Source: Blasia pusilla
Taxonomy: Eukaryota > Marchantiophyta > Marchantiopsida > Blasiales
NCBI GenBank assembly: GCA_050084515.1
Contig: CM114271.1
Location: 66,464,001 to 66,528,000, forward strand
DNA length: 64,000 bases
Direction of reading: 5' to 3'
Under the pieces are notes generated by a model that searched no databases, was not told the DNA's origin, and saw only the letters and a list, made by a program, of their open reading frames with translations. The position numbers and the translations under genes are program-made. Positions 22,411 to 34,399 of the stretch are shown one piece after another; within the stretch, counting starts at the first letter, position 1, and each line of letters starts with the position of its first letter.

Positions 22411-22894
22411 TAAGAAGGTAACAACAATTTCTATTGTGGTTTAGTAATGTGTATGCACAAAACATATTAGAGAACGAATGTGTGGATAACTCGCGATACG
22501 CTCTCGTCTCTGTCCGTCCTCGTCCCCGACACCGACACCCATCCGAATCCGGATAGCTGCTTCTCGTGGATCCATTCAATAGTGGTTGTGTTGACAGAAT
22601 CTGGAATGATGAACAGACCAAGGGAATCTGTGATTCGGTGCTTCCGGAAAATTGCACTTCGTGGGACGGATTTGCGGGAGCAAATCATGCGACGCTTTCT
22701 TAATTGGGTTGCAGACCCAACGGATTTGAAGCTCTTGCCGAGAGTTTGTAGGAACGGTTGGTTGCACTCTTCGGAGACCGGGCGATGGCGTCGTGTACTT
22801 CATTACTGAAGTAAAGTAGGGCAAGGCAGGGGATGCAGAGACCGAGTATAGGGCAGAGCGGTGCAGGTTTGAGGGACGGGAGGAAGAGGACTGA

Positions 22895-24021
22895 ATGGAA
22901 GGAGATGGAGAGGTGGGGAAAATGAGAACGCGGAAGGTGAGAATGCTGGAGACTGGAAAGAAGAGGAGAAACGAGGTAGTGATGGCTGAGCTGCTGAGAT
23001 TGGATAGGCGGATTTTCCCCAAGCACGAGTCGTTGGCCGACAGTTTTGGCCAAGAGCTTCAGCTACGCAACGCGGGCGTGCTTAATGCACCAGAGGATGA
23101 TTCTGAAGATGACGAGACAGATGGTGGCGCGCGAGCAGTGGCAGGTTACTTGATGTAGTCGTGCACGTCTATAATGGCTTCCATCACCAAGCTCGCAGGT
23201 ATGTTGCAGATTCCGGTGATGGTCACTTCCTCCTTAGATCCGTGATCTCCTTCATCGTACTTCCGCGCAAAAACCCCGAATATCTGCCCTACTGGTCTTC
23301 ATGACTTACTTGCGGTTGTGTGTTCGATGAGAGGGCGAGACATGTTGAGAGCTTTACGCAGTCTTGACGCTACATGTTTTAAGGACTATCTGTGTGGATA
23401 GCTGCAAACAGTAAATGCTCTTCTGGAAGTCTGCAAGAGCGCTGCATCTGATCGATGTCTCCCCACTATGTAGAGCCCTAAAAGTCGCTCCTGCCTGCCA
23501 ATGAATGCACTGGATCTACCGGATGTAATTTCCATCGGTCATTTGTGCTCATGCTGCAATGAATGTGCGGAGCCAGAAATTTTCGGAATGGTGTTAAACG
23601 CTGCAGGATTTTATTACATCCTCTCGAGGAATTCTGATAGAGATACTCCTGCCCCGCGACGACTGAGATGGGAAGTGCTGCGAACCGTATTAGAGTGATT
23701 TGCTCTAGCTGGAGCTCAGAGTTTTTCTCACTGAGAAGAGTTCCACGAGCACACGGTAAGAAGCGCGTTTACGGTTCTGTGTGAGGCAGTACGAGAAAAT
23801 TCCCGGCGACAAGGCTACGGTGAAGCATTGTTGAGAACAGCAATAGAGAAGGTCCGAGCCAAAAGAGTGATGTGTGTGAATCTACATGTCGACCCCTCGC
23901 GTGAACCCGCACTGACTCTTTACAGAAGTGGATATCAGTGCATACCTTAGTGCATTCCTACTCCTCTCCCAACAGAGATGCTTTCAGGATGGTGATGACG
24001 TCCGATTCGGATTCGAGGTAG
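22895..24021 (+). pseudogene. GNAT-family N-acetyltransferase, two coding blocks, disrupted
   Basis: The first block (22895-23198) encodes RRIFPKHESLADSFGQEL and, after an acidic insert, VAGYLM-stop-SCTSIMASITKLA. The second block (23790-24021) continues VRENSRRQGYGEALL, NLHVDPSREPALTLY and SPNRDAFRM. The RRQGYG segment is the acetyl-CoA-binding R/Q-x-x-G-x-G/A motif. An intron 23199-23789 with GT-AG ends restores ITKLAV across the join. This matches a small plant GNAT group of unknown substrate. Two defects stand out. A TAG at 23156-23158 lies where homologues as I remember them have Tyr-Ser. A one-base frameshift near 23934 separates LTLYRSGYQ from the C-terminal block. Otherwise the frame is well conserved, so it is a young pseudogene or carries sequence errors. 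Confidence 0.72.
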
Positions 24022-24260
24022 TAATCTTTGCTCTTGCCTTCGGCACACAGCCAGGAAAAGCCGTTCTCCTCCCTCCGTCTAGGAAATTGCATTGGCTTTG
24101 GATTGTCAGCTCCGCTGCTCCATGCCGATCGATGCGCCAAGGCCTCGGTGCGCGGTCTCAAGAATCACGCCTTCATTTGCTTTCATACGAGTTGCAATGG
24201 CTCGGTCCCCGATTGCCCGTCTCCTATCCGCGGGTGCCGGATGAGCGATGATGTTCTAAC

Positions 24261-24523
24261 CCACACACGTCTTTGCAATCACACACGCGAGTAAGGACGC
24301 TCATGTTCTGAGAGAATTGGTATGAGTTTTTGAAATTAGGTAGGATTAGCAATTAAACACACACGTCTTTGCAATCACACACGCGAGTAAGGACGCTCAT
24401 GTTCTGAGTGAATTGGTATGAGTTTTTGAAATTAGGTAGGATTAGCAATTAAACACACACGTCTTTGCAATCACACACGCGAGTAAGGATTTTTTGAGAT
24501 AAGGTAGGATTAGCAATTAAAAG
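24261..24523 (+). repeat. 96-bp tandem repeat, 2.7 copies
   Basis: CACACACGTCTTTGCAATCA starts copies at about 24261, 24357 and 24453 (exact 96-bp period). The third copy has lost its middle. It directly follows the GNAT remnant. Confidence 0.93.
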
Positions 24524-26405
24524 AATTCATATTATTATGGGAGAGTGATTTCTTATTTGCAAACATTATATAATAATTGGACATGAGACGATATGATTAT
24601 TATGCAACATGATTCATCTTTTCCTTTGGTTCAAAGGAAAGGTAATGATGTTGCAAGAATTAGGAAGAATGTGAATTTATGTGCTCCATGGTTAATCTTT
24701 ATCTTTCTATTTTTTATACACCGGCTTTTCAAATATTTTATTTTTTCATTTAAGATCGTTTTATTTGTATTATTATGGGAGATTGTTGTCTTGATTTATG
24801 AACACCTCTTTGTTTGACAAATGGACAACAAGAAATTATTTCACACGGTCATGATTGTGGCCTTCACAGACTCAATTCTTTGAACCCCCTCTTTTGTACT
24901 TTCGAGGATGGGGTTTCCATCTCTCCTTTTTGTTCAAGCATTCTTTATCGTGTGGATTGGTGTAAGCACTATCAAGAACCTTCGAGTCCTAATGTATCAT
25001 AAGCTCGACTTGGTTGTCAAATGTCGATAGAGAGTGAATCATTATTACATCGAAACTAATGCTCCCATCCAATTTCAAACATCCCTTTCTCTTAGAGATT
25101 GGTATATACAACATTAGTATCGTTACTCTCGCCACAAGCTATGAAATAAGAACAGATTAATACTAACTCCCTCATAATGATTTCACTAGCCCTCATGAGG
25201 TTATAGGTTGTGGGTAAACCGAGTTGATAGAAGTCACAATAAATAGCTAATCGGATGATGGTGAGATGATGCATAGAATCACCATTCTAGATTCCAACAA
25301 TAGGATACAAACTCATGTCATACGAGAGTTCCTAATGGTTTATTTAAAGTGCCCATTACTTAGGAATTGATTTTGAAAATTGATCCATTAATTTAATTGA
25401 TTTCAAATTGATCTCGAATCAATTCAAAGTAAATTAAAGTATTAGGTTGATTTTGAGAGTTTGTATGTATGACAAAATTGGATTTTGGGAAAATGTCTTG
25501 TGAGAGATGATTGAGTAGCTAGATCAGCCTCCCATAATAGCATATATAAATAGAAGGTTTTGTAACCCATGGGATTAAGTAGGAGTTGAGGTCGGATAAT
25601 TCCTTGACTTGTAGTATTTATTTTCTTCACACATAACAACCATGGAAGAGGATAATATTTCCATAGTATGGACAAAGATTACCCATATGGTTGTACTACA
25701 TACGATTTATATTTTTCCATGAATCCTAGTTTTTGAATTCATTGGATTTTGCGTTTGCACTTTATTTTATATCTTTCATCTACTTAGAGCAAGGCATAGG
25801 CCTTATTGGAGGTGGAATGAGCCCGAAAGCTTGGGATGGAGTTTCAAATATCTACAGTACTTAGCATTCTAGCTCTATAAGGGCCTTATGGGATACAAAT
25901 GGATTTCATTCATATAACTTTCCCATTTCATTGGTTTTATAAGTTTTTGCCTTATAAGATATATGATTTCGTCTAAGAATAACTTGGGGATTAGAGTTTG
26001 AAGTGCCATGCATATTAAAAAATCACATAAGAAGATATCACTGTAGAAAATTAAACTTGAAAATAATTATTGAGGAAAATCTCACAACTAAGAAATGACC
26101 AAGAAAGTTTATTGAAGAAAATTAGACTTGAAAAACTAAATTTCTATTTTAAAAAATAGAATATTTTTAGCATAACTAGTAGAGTATATGCATGTTGTTT
26201 CTAAAGGTATCACATTGATCCTAAAAGCATAATTTCTTGCATATTTAAAATGATGTCTTACCATCATGTATAGTATGGTCGATGTTGACTTCTAAAGATT
26301 CATATGTCCACCTCCTAGAGGAGGTACTTTATGAATACAAAGTCGCATTTCTCAAAATATTGCATTATTGAACTATAGACACGTAATCAAATATCACATG
26401 ACAAA
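24524..26405. other. AT-rich, no recognised gene
   Basis: Short open frames only. ATTATGGGAGA followed some 15-20 bp later by a TTTGCAAAC/TTATGAACACC phrase occurs at 24533 and 24772, and a related pair occurs at 58501 and 58917; this may be a short dispersed repeat. A TATATAAATAG box lies at about 25545. Confidence 0.3.
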
Positions 26406-26560
26406 TTGTCCGAAGACATGTCCGTGTAGGCCTAGCTCCTCGTGGCCCGCATCCGAGCCCATTACGGCCACAATGTAGATGCAGTCTTGATTAGCCCACA
26501 CCAACTCCTATAACCAATTGCCCATTCTTGCCACCCATTTTATAGCCTCCACTAAACCCG
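26406..26560. mobile_element. Partial relative of the small TIR element
   Basis: TTGTCCGAAGACATGTCCGT, followed by a GTGGCCCGCATCCGAGCCC stretch, matches the reverse complement of the 4640-4760 part of copy 1. Neither terminus is preserved. Confidence 0.4.
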
Positions 26561-28106
26561 CACCTCTGCACTATTAAGGAATTTGGATTTTGAACTTGTC
26601 AAGTATGGACGAATTTTATTAGAGGAAAAGATAGAGATTATGTAAGGGGTTGACATAAACATGCCTATTCGCACTTAATTTAGTGTTATACAAGTAATGG
26701 AGACCCAAATGATTCAAGCATGATATGGTATTTTGGATCATGGTCTAATAGTAAGGTTATAACATATAATCCTTCATAGTCCATACTATCCTACGCAGAG
26801 AGTGATGTTTTTTATTATTGAATTTATTAAGCTTAATTTAATTTAGAACAGAGTCTTTGCATTAAGTCATGTGAAAAGAGATGTCATATTGGATAGGTAA
26901 CGTCTGTAAATAAATTACCCTTTATTTTACTCCATGTGGGCCGAGTTGGCTTAGTCAATCTGCTATGTAGGGTTCTATTCAAGGCCTTATTTGACTTTTC
27001 CCAGTTGGCTTTTGACTTGGTGTAGTAGTCTAGGCTTAGGCTCCCTACCATATTAGGGTTAGATTAGTTATTTTCAATTGTGTGCATAGGTAAATTATGA
27101 AGGCCTTATGACAGTTATGGGTGTGCGCCCTAAAGATTGAAGAACTTTATACTTATTCGATCTTTCTTATTTTAGTCTATTGGCATGGAGGTACCTATGC
27201 TTTTCCCCAATGTATAGACCAAATCTCTTTTTACCATATGAGTGTGTTCAATTTGATTATTACCTTAAAGACATTGAAGAGACATTATGTGAGAATTTCC
27301 ATCTAAATTTGTTGTAGAATTTTTGGTACACAATCATACATGTGTATGATTTCTAAAGTTAAGTGTGGTTTTAAATATTTTGAGTTATGTGGATGTTGTA
27401 TGCAACATATATGCACATAATAAAAAAACTCGTAATTTTTTATTTTCATCTGAAAATGCCTTTTTTGGCCAGCAGTTAGAAGGAAAAACCACCTATTTGC
27501 AATTTAAAAATAATAATATGGAAATAAAATCATCCAAGACATAAAATCATTTCAAGGGCTTCTAAAAATCATCTCATGTATTCTTAAATTGGATGGGATA
27601 GAACTATGATTATAAGATAAGAGAAGGAGAAAATAACTAAGGAAAAGTAAGAGACTAAAAATAAGAAAAAAACCATGAAATGAAATTTATTGTGAAAAGG
27701 CCAATGAGAAAAAAATTGGAACGTCGATTCATAAGCTTAATTTATTCTTGATTCACTTATGTCCTCCAATACTTGATAGAAGTAGATTATGTGGGAACTA
27801 AATTAACACGAAGGTATTTAAATCAAAAAATATTTTTATATAAAAATGTTACATTTTTTTAATTTCCTATTTTACCAAGTGTGATTTAATCAAATTTTTA
27901 TTTTTCAATTGAGTAAAAAAATAAATCTTCATACGATGATATAGATATAAAGGTTAAAAAAATTAAAAATTACAAGAACCAAAAAATAAAATGCATGCTT
28001 GTGTAAATTAGAAAGAAATTAGGTGGTATGCCTCTCCTACACACAATAAATTTTTTTTTAACAAAATGGAGTTGCAAATAGAGGGATTTTTAGTTTTAAG
28101 AGGGAA
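26561..28106. other. AT-rich, no recognised gene
   Basis: Nothing recognisable; only short open frames, such as 27121-27306. Confidence 0.3.
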
Positions 28107-28256
28107 AGATGTCCTGCGTATACATATCGCTACACAACAAACATCGCTTGTCACATCTACACCACACAATACCAATCTTCCCCACAACGGGTAGATCCAC
28201 ACTTGTACAGAAATCAACTCATACATATACATGGACATCACATACATACATACAAA
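28107..28256 (+). repeat. Repeat family R2, partial copy
   Basis: From ACATATCGCTACACAACA to the TCAACTCATACATATACATG phrase it matches 41657-41800. It ends abruptly where gypsy integrase-side sequence begins at 28258. Confidence 0.8.
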
Positions 28257-28257
28257 G

Positions 28258-29681
28258 TGATGAGGAGATGGTGCCCGGTTGGCATGCATCTGCCTATCTT
28301 TGTTGGTTGACTATGATAGGTCAGCCACAAATGAAGACTCCAGTGATGGGGTTGGATGATGAGTCTTTGGATCCGGAGGTCAGTGAGGAGGCGATATGTG
28401 GTCGTGATATCCATGACGACATGGAGGTTGTGGAGTTCTTGCGCATTGGCATCATAGCAAGCACAATGAGTGCCAAGGAGCGAGATCGGATCCTACAGAG
28501 AGCCAGGAGATTCAGGTGGGAGGGGACTTATATTTTGCGGCTATGGGGAAATGGTAGGATACGAGTGGTACCTCAGCCTTCCCAGCACGTATCGTGCGAC
28601 ATACCCATGAGGAGTTGGGGCATTTTGGAGTAAAGCGTACTTAGAGCTTACTACAGCTTTAGTATTGGTAGCGTGGCATGCGTATTGGGGTAGAGCAGTT
28701 TGTGGCCAAATGTATGGTATGTGACAAAGTGCGAGCATCCTTCAATGCTTCCACTCCGTCAGTTATATCCTTTGCTGATTATGGGTTTAGGTGGAGTTTA
28801 GACTTTGCGAGACCTTTGCCATTGACGGGGCGTCATCACAGGTATGTGTTGGTCATGGTGGAGCATTTCTCCAAGTGGATAGAGTTGTTATGACCATACG
28901 GATTATGCCGCAGAGTATAGTGTGCTAGTAGAGGCCGTACCTTATGTAGGTCTGTAGTGTCTAGGTAGAGATGTGGTTTCATACATAGGGTTGGGGGTTA
29001 CTCTGTTGAGGGTGACTTTTCCAGTAAGGCCCGCTCTTAGGTTGGAGGATATAGAGTGGAGTGCACTCAAAGAACAATTAGTTCTTTGAGTTGAGCATGT
29101 TGCGTTGGGAGTTAGCCTTGGTAATGAGTAGAACTCTTGGCTATGGTGGTTCCCGCAAGCTTCGACCTGGATTCTCCCATCGTGGAGTGGGTTAGGCTCA
29201 ATTGCATGTGATTCTATACATGTTTTATGATTGTAAGTCTTTCACGGATTTAACTCAAAGAACTCGAATAGGTCGATGGTAGCTTCAATCGTGGATCAGT
29301 AAGATCTCGTTAGGGCTGATTGTGTACTCAACCCTGGATGTTCGTAGCTTGTGGCCTATGTTGGAGTTGTGAATCTTGTGCGTGGCTCATTAGGAGAGAA
29401 GCGCCTTGCTGAGAGCTTTCCAACGCACTTTAGATCGCTGGATTTCTTCAAGGGAGTTGGAAGTTATCAAGGATTGAAGATTCTGGTTCATGTTCGACGG
29501 TTTTCTGATGTGGAGAGCTTGGAGTGCGGAAGCTCTGTTGAAGTTCATCCAGATCGGGTGACAGGTTCTTGTTGCTACCTTTATTGTGATCTCATCTGAA
29601 GCTATATGCTTGAGTGTGTTGAGCGTTGCGGATTTCTGTGTGCATGAATCCTCAACGATTCATGCACACTCCGATGTCGGA
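28258..29681 (+). mobile_element. Gypsy copy B1: integrase-side fragment joined to an LTR
   Basis: 28258-28885 corresponds to the end of RNase H and the start of integrase. It contains DEEMVPGWHAS, KERDRILQRARRF, a shifted HEELGHFGVKR and CMVCD (the HHCC zinc site), then FSKWIEL. At 28886 it passes directly into an LTR (TGTTATGACC). The rest of integrase and the PHD region are missing, which indicates a deletion. The LTR end is replaced by a foldback (29638-29681), and copy B2 starts at 29682 with no spacer. Confidence 0.85.
29638..29681. repeat. Foldback pair at the B1/B2 junction
   Basis: GTGTGCATGAATC (29638-29650) and its exact complement (29657-29669) enclose a 6-nt loop, and TCCGA-tg-TCGGA follows at once. 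The homologous stretches of B2 (about 30418) and C2 (about 42803) share only the first arm and then continue unpaired, so the second arm is new in B1. Confidence 0.9.
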
Positions 29682-30450
29682 TGTCATGACCATACGGATT
29701 ATGTCGTAGAGTATAGTGTGCTAGTAGAGGCCATTCCTTATGTAGGACCGTAGTGGCTTGGTAGAGATGCGGTTCCATACATAGGATTGGGGGTGAGTTT
29801 CCGAGTAGGGCCCGCTCTTAGGTTGGAGGATATAAGGTGGAGTGCACTCAAAGAACAGTCAGTTCTTTGAGTTGAGCCTGTTGCGTTGGGAGTTAGCCTT
29901 GGTAGTCAGTAGAGAGCTCTTGGCTATGGTTTTCCATAAGCCGACCTAGATTCTCCCATCATGGAGTGGGTTTGGCTCGATTGTATGTGATTATATACGT
30001 GTTTTATGACAGTAGGTCTTTCACAGATTTCACTCAAAGAACTGGAGTAGATCGATGGTAGCTTCGATTGTAGATCAGTAGGATCTGGTTAGGGCTGATT
30101 GTGTACTCAGCCCTAACCCTGGTTCGTGGCTTGTGGCCTATGTTGGAGGTGTGAATCTGGTGCGCGGTTGGTTGGGAAAGAAGCGCCTTGCTGAGAGCTT
30201 TCCAAAGCGCTTTAGATCGCCGGATTTCGTCAAGGGAGTTGGAAGTTATCAAGGATTGAAGATTCTGGTTCGTGTTCGACGGTTTTCTGATGTGGAGAGC
30301 TTGGAGTGCGGAAGCTGTGTTGAAGTTCATCCAGATCGGGTGAGAGGTTCCTATTGCTACTCGTATTGTGATCTCCTGTGAATCTATCTGCTCGAGTGTG
30401 TGGAGCGTTGCGGATTTCTGCGTGCATGAAACTTGGCGGAAGCGCTGTCG
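29682..30450 (+). repeat. 5' LTR of copy B2 (inner boundary uncertain)
   Basis: It starts TGTCATGACC, as in copy A, and as in the segment at 50451 that follows pol in copy C2. It contains CTCAAAGAAC / GTTCTTTGAG (about 29848-29873) and a further ACTCAAAGAACT near 30032. No canonical TGGTATCAGAGC primer site follows. A TGGCGGAAGCGC at about 30434 could prime from a different tRNA, but this is speculative. Confidence 0.65.
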
Positions 30451-30940
30451 GATTTGCGATTCTAGAGGTGTATGGACAGCAAGTTTGTTTGATTTTTAGC
30501 TCGGAGTACAGAGCTCGGTTGTAGCTGATTTTTTGTGGAGAGATAGCTATGGTGGTCAATTGAATTCTGGTCAAAATAGATTTGATTTCAGTCTCGGATT
30601 TGTGAAGTAATTTCTGATCGAAATTTCGTGGACTAGCTCAAGGTCTGGCTATGGTGGACAGCGGATTGAAGGGGCTGGTTGGTTGGTGACTCGTTCATTG
30701 TTGGAGACGCCTATCCCGTTGGGGGCGCCCTGGTTGGGCCTCTCTCCATAGTGAAGCATGGCGAACAGGGCGATAGGGGCATGTCTCGAGCATTTCGAGG
30801 CTTCGAGGCTTCGAGGCTTCGAGGCAACTCGTGGTAGCTCGGGGCGAGTGGGCGTGAGAGCCGGAGTAAGGAGCAAGGAGCAAGCAAGCAAGCTTGCTTG
30901 CGTGGGCGTGAGGCAATTTTTGCAGGATTTGGGATTTGAG

Positions 30941-31045
30941 TTTTGCATAACTGGTCACCCATCTTTGGGCTATTATGCCTGGAGGACGCTTAACTGCTGA
31001 GTTCTTAACTATGCCAGTGTACACACTGTTGTAGCTCATTTGGTG
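30941..31045 (-). promoter_or_regulatory. 5S rRNA-derived segment in the B2 leader, antisense
   Basis: On the minus strand the segment reads AGAACTCAGCAGTTAAGCG, then after the spacer GATGGGTGACC, then a GTTATGCA end. In plant 5S rRNA the same landmarks are AGAACTCCGCAGTTAAGCG, GATGGGTGACC and GTGTTGCA. The distance from the first base of GTTAAGCG to GATGGGTG is 31 nt in both. These are the A-box and C-box of the internal RNA polymerase III promoter. Sequence upstream of the A-box is weakly 5S-like to about 31045. The Cassandra TRIM elements and SINE3 elements are known users of 5S sequence. Here it lies opposite to the element's direction. Confidence 0.65.
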
Positions 31046-31535
31046 CTGTTCGAAGATGTGTTAGGCGCTTTATGCATCTCAGGTTTTTGGTTGATGTACC
31101 TCTAGCGCATAGTACGGTGTAGCCTCTCCATGCAAGTGATATTTTCAGGTGCTGCGAGTTCGACTAGTACGTCATCGATCCGCGGCGGAGTAGCTATTGC
31201 GTTAGAATTGTGTGGTGGGTTTTGTGGATTCAGGGGGCACTACATTTGGTGGATTGTGTTACCTTGATTTCCATTTGCGATTGGAGGGTTGTCGTTGGAT
31301 TTCCTGTGTTTGGATCCCCTCCATCGTGCTTCTTGCTTGCGCGCCCATTGTTAGGGTTGACGCTGATTTCCAGAGTAGTGTTACTCCTGTGTGCTACTGA
31401 TAGTGAGGCTGGAGTGATGACCAGTAGACCGTGGGAGGCTTCTTGTGGTGATGAGAGGTTAGGTTGCCTACACCCATAGCTAGTAGAGCGACATCGACGT
31501 CACTTGGGTAATTTGGTGGTGGTGCGGCATCGGCG

Positions 31536-33090
31536 TTGGTTATCACGGAGCTGTCGGGTGGTTTGGTTGGGGACCATGGTGCGGACAGTGGTGGTTTCAC
31601 ACGGAGTGGATTAAGGTATCGGCTACCTTTTCCACTTCCGACGGTTGATGAAGAGGAGGACGAGGGTGTTCCAAACACCGAGTCTTCTACGTTGTTATCG
31701 AGTGTTGCAGCTCCATTGATTTGGGACATGGACGGTGGATATGGGGCCATGAAGGGCCCACGACGATACTCGGGTGCAGTGGGTACCATTGAGTTGGAGG
31801 ACTTCATGCAGGAGTTTGATACGTGGTGTGATATGCAGATGTTGCGGAACGCCACGTTGTTTACACCCTTCTTGGCTTGGAAGGGGTTATTTCAGCACTT
31901 GGAAGGACCACCCATGGATGATTACCATGAGTTTAGGAAGGACCATGTTCTTTGAGATTGACGCATGGAGACAATATTGGTCTCCAGGCTATGTGTCTAT
32001 CACCCATGGTGGTATTGGTAGTAGTGCTCCTACTATGCCCGGCCCGACCCGCCCGAGTGGTGCAGTACGAGCCGGAGTGGGGGTACCGGTGGAGGTACTA
32101 GTGGGGGTACTAGTGGAGGTACTAGTGCCCCACCATCATTTAGCCCGATTGCTGAGAGTTCTTCAAGAGGTTGAAGAAGAACTATCAAGGAGTGAAGACG
32201 GAGAAGTTGAGGAATCTTCAGATTTTGAGCGAAAGACTGGTGAGAGTCTTCGTGAGGCATACACGCGTATCGGACGCTTGATTTCATTACCCAGGGTGTG
32301 GCGAGGATCAGCGATCGATTTTGGTATGGGATCTTGGACAGAGATTTGCGCCATAGGGTACGTGATGCTACTCTTATGAGTGATGATTCACCCACATTGA
32401 CCCATGTGTTTGCTCTATCTGAGAAGATTGAGCTTAACATGGTGAAGGAGAGAGTGGTGACATCCGCATTCAGTAGGGATACAACAACTACTTCTCGTGT
32501 TCAGCCGCCCACCTCACAGTCTCGTAGTAGTGGTGGTGGTAGTAGTAGTGGGAGTCGTGGGGGGTACACGCGACCTCAGTCAAGTCCTAGAGGGACATTT
32601 GTGCAGAGACCATTGCCTTCATTTGCTGCCCCGTAGCAAGGACAGTCATGTTGGACATGTGGAGGTGATCATGTTAGGAAGTTTTGTCCCCAAGAGGATG
32701 GGAGACGGACTTTGGAGGATGGGCCTCAGTCGGCCCCAACTCAGCGTGATCATTGCGGGAGACTAGGTCATCCTCGAGAGCGTTGCTTTGATCTTCATCC
32801 ACAGTTGAGATCAGGCCGTGGCCGTGGTGGAGTAGCTCCAAGAGGCCGAGGTGGTAGAGGTGGTAAGGGTGGTAGAGGTGGACCAGTGGTTGGAGAGCCT
32901 ACGGTGGCTACCCCTACCACTATGACAGAGTCAGCTATGGCTGCCTGGATTGAGCGATTGGAGGCGGTTGGCTACTATGGTGGTATCCAAAGCATAGATC
33001 AGGTTCGGGAGCAGGGGCTTCCACCTCTTATGGAGGTGATGATCACTCTTATATGGCGAGTGCAGCACAGGTTGAGGCATCAGCTATAGT
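31536..33090 (+). pseudogene. gag of copy B2 (decayed)
   Basis: The N-terminal part (31536-31955) carries VDEEEDEGVPNTES and ELEDFMQEFDTWC and is open until a frameshift near 31948. The capsid-like block with FERKTGESLREAYT is at about 32225. A Ser/Gly/Arg-rich linker follows. Near 32650 is CWTCGGDHVRKFC (C-x2-C-x3-H-x4-C). Near 32750 is a second knuckle, HCGRLGHPRERC, followed by FDLHP. The first Cys of the second knuckle is changed (DHC preceded by Arg). An RGG-rich tail follows at 32815-32890. Gag would coat element RNA in cytoplasmic particles. Confidence 0.8.
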
Positions 33091-33360
33091 TATGAGAGGA
33101 GCCACTCGAGCGTCAGAGCCACGTGGTGCTACTGTGGAGTTGGACCCAGAGGGGTGAGGTTGGGAGGGAGCTAGGCTTCCCAGTCATTCTTGTTGTGCGA
33201 GGTGCTTAGGACTCCATCCATGGTTCCTCGCGCAACCTATTGAGCCGCAGTGGGGATCGAGGCATCTACATCGCGTGTAGTAGACACGGATGCAAACATC
33301 AATGCAAGATTGCGGATGGCAACTTCGGTGTTGGGATCCCCATTGTTTTTGGCCACGGAG

Positions 33361-34120
33361 CGATGGCTTTAGGAGTTGACTTAGCTCTGTATTTGATTAG
33401 CGACCACGTTGTGTGAACGTGGGGATGTTACTGCTACACTTGTTGAGGTGGATGAGGGTGTTGCGGTGGAGCGACCCTCTATGTCAGGAGTAGCATTGAG
33501 TACTAGTGCTACTTGGCAGGCGGCAGCGGCGAAGATGGATGCATTACCAGCCCGGCCAGCCATTGATCGTGAGAGGCTTACACCTGGTGTATGTATGTTG
33601 GACAACCGGAGTGGGATCTTCCGGTTGGTGAGTCCTACAAGACAGGTGTATAGACCAGATAGAGTCTTGTTAGACTCTGGTGCCCAACCTTTGATGTTGG
33701 GAAAGGCGGCATGTATTGGTTTGGGTATTCGGAGGTCAGAGCTTGAGCCTTGCCCATTCCAGATTCAAACATCACTTGGAGGAGCCAATGATAGGTCTCA
33801 ATTCATGACATGGGAAAAGTTTTCTTCTGAGTTGAGACTTGATCATGCGATTGATAGCTCCCGGTTGGGAGTATCTCACGGTAGTCACATCAGCCGAGAG
33901 TCGTATGATGTACTAGTTGGAGGAGCGATTGTACCCGATGGGTTTTCAGATGGATTCTTTGGATCGAGACAATGTCTTATAGACCAGGTTGGCAGTCCGA
34001 GGATGGACGTATGAGCCAAGTTCTGTGAGATTTATTTCTGGGGGCTCGACCAGGAGGGTCTTCCCCAACAAGTGTTAGCATCTGTGGTGGTTTGATGGAG
34101 TAGTCACTTGGCCAGGAGAC
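33361..34120 (+). pseudogene. Aspartic protease region of copy B2
   Basis: LLDSGAQPLMLGKA, with the catalytic D-S-G-A near 33673, sits in a 201-codon frame (33409-34014). A downstream ESYDVLVGGA block is the expected second half of the fold. The region between them is frame-disturbed relative to copy C2, for example YPMGFQM is split here. It lies between gag and the methyltransferase. The enzyme would cut the Gag-Pol polyprotein. Confidence 0.75.
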
Positions 34121-34399
34121 TTTTTGGAGGGTAATGTTTCTGCTATGGATTCTCCTGCGCATGAGGAGGTAGAGGAGGTCCCTATTTTTGCAGAAGTGGC
34201 ATCCTCATCGTTGGATGTGCCACTTTGGAGTTCAAGCGATGCACTACGGCAGGAGGCTGATCTCCTAGTGCAGGAGGCTTGGTGTGAGGCTGTTATAACT
34301 CACGAGGAAGAGGAGGCCCCACGGCGGACTCCTACTTCTGGTCCAGTTGGGTTATCCCCTTTGGATACTACATCCATTGTATGGCAGTATCCGCCGGAG

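Noticed and set aside
30941-31045. A functional 5S rRNA gene
   Set aside because: Too diverged outside the promoter boxes and the 3' end differs; it is 5S-derived, not a working gene.
31394-31855. Long antisense frames over gag (also at 39630-40361 and 43858-44364)
   Set aside because: They are reverse-strand shadows of gag; they recur only because the gag copies are homologous.
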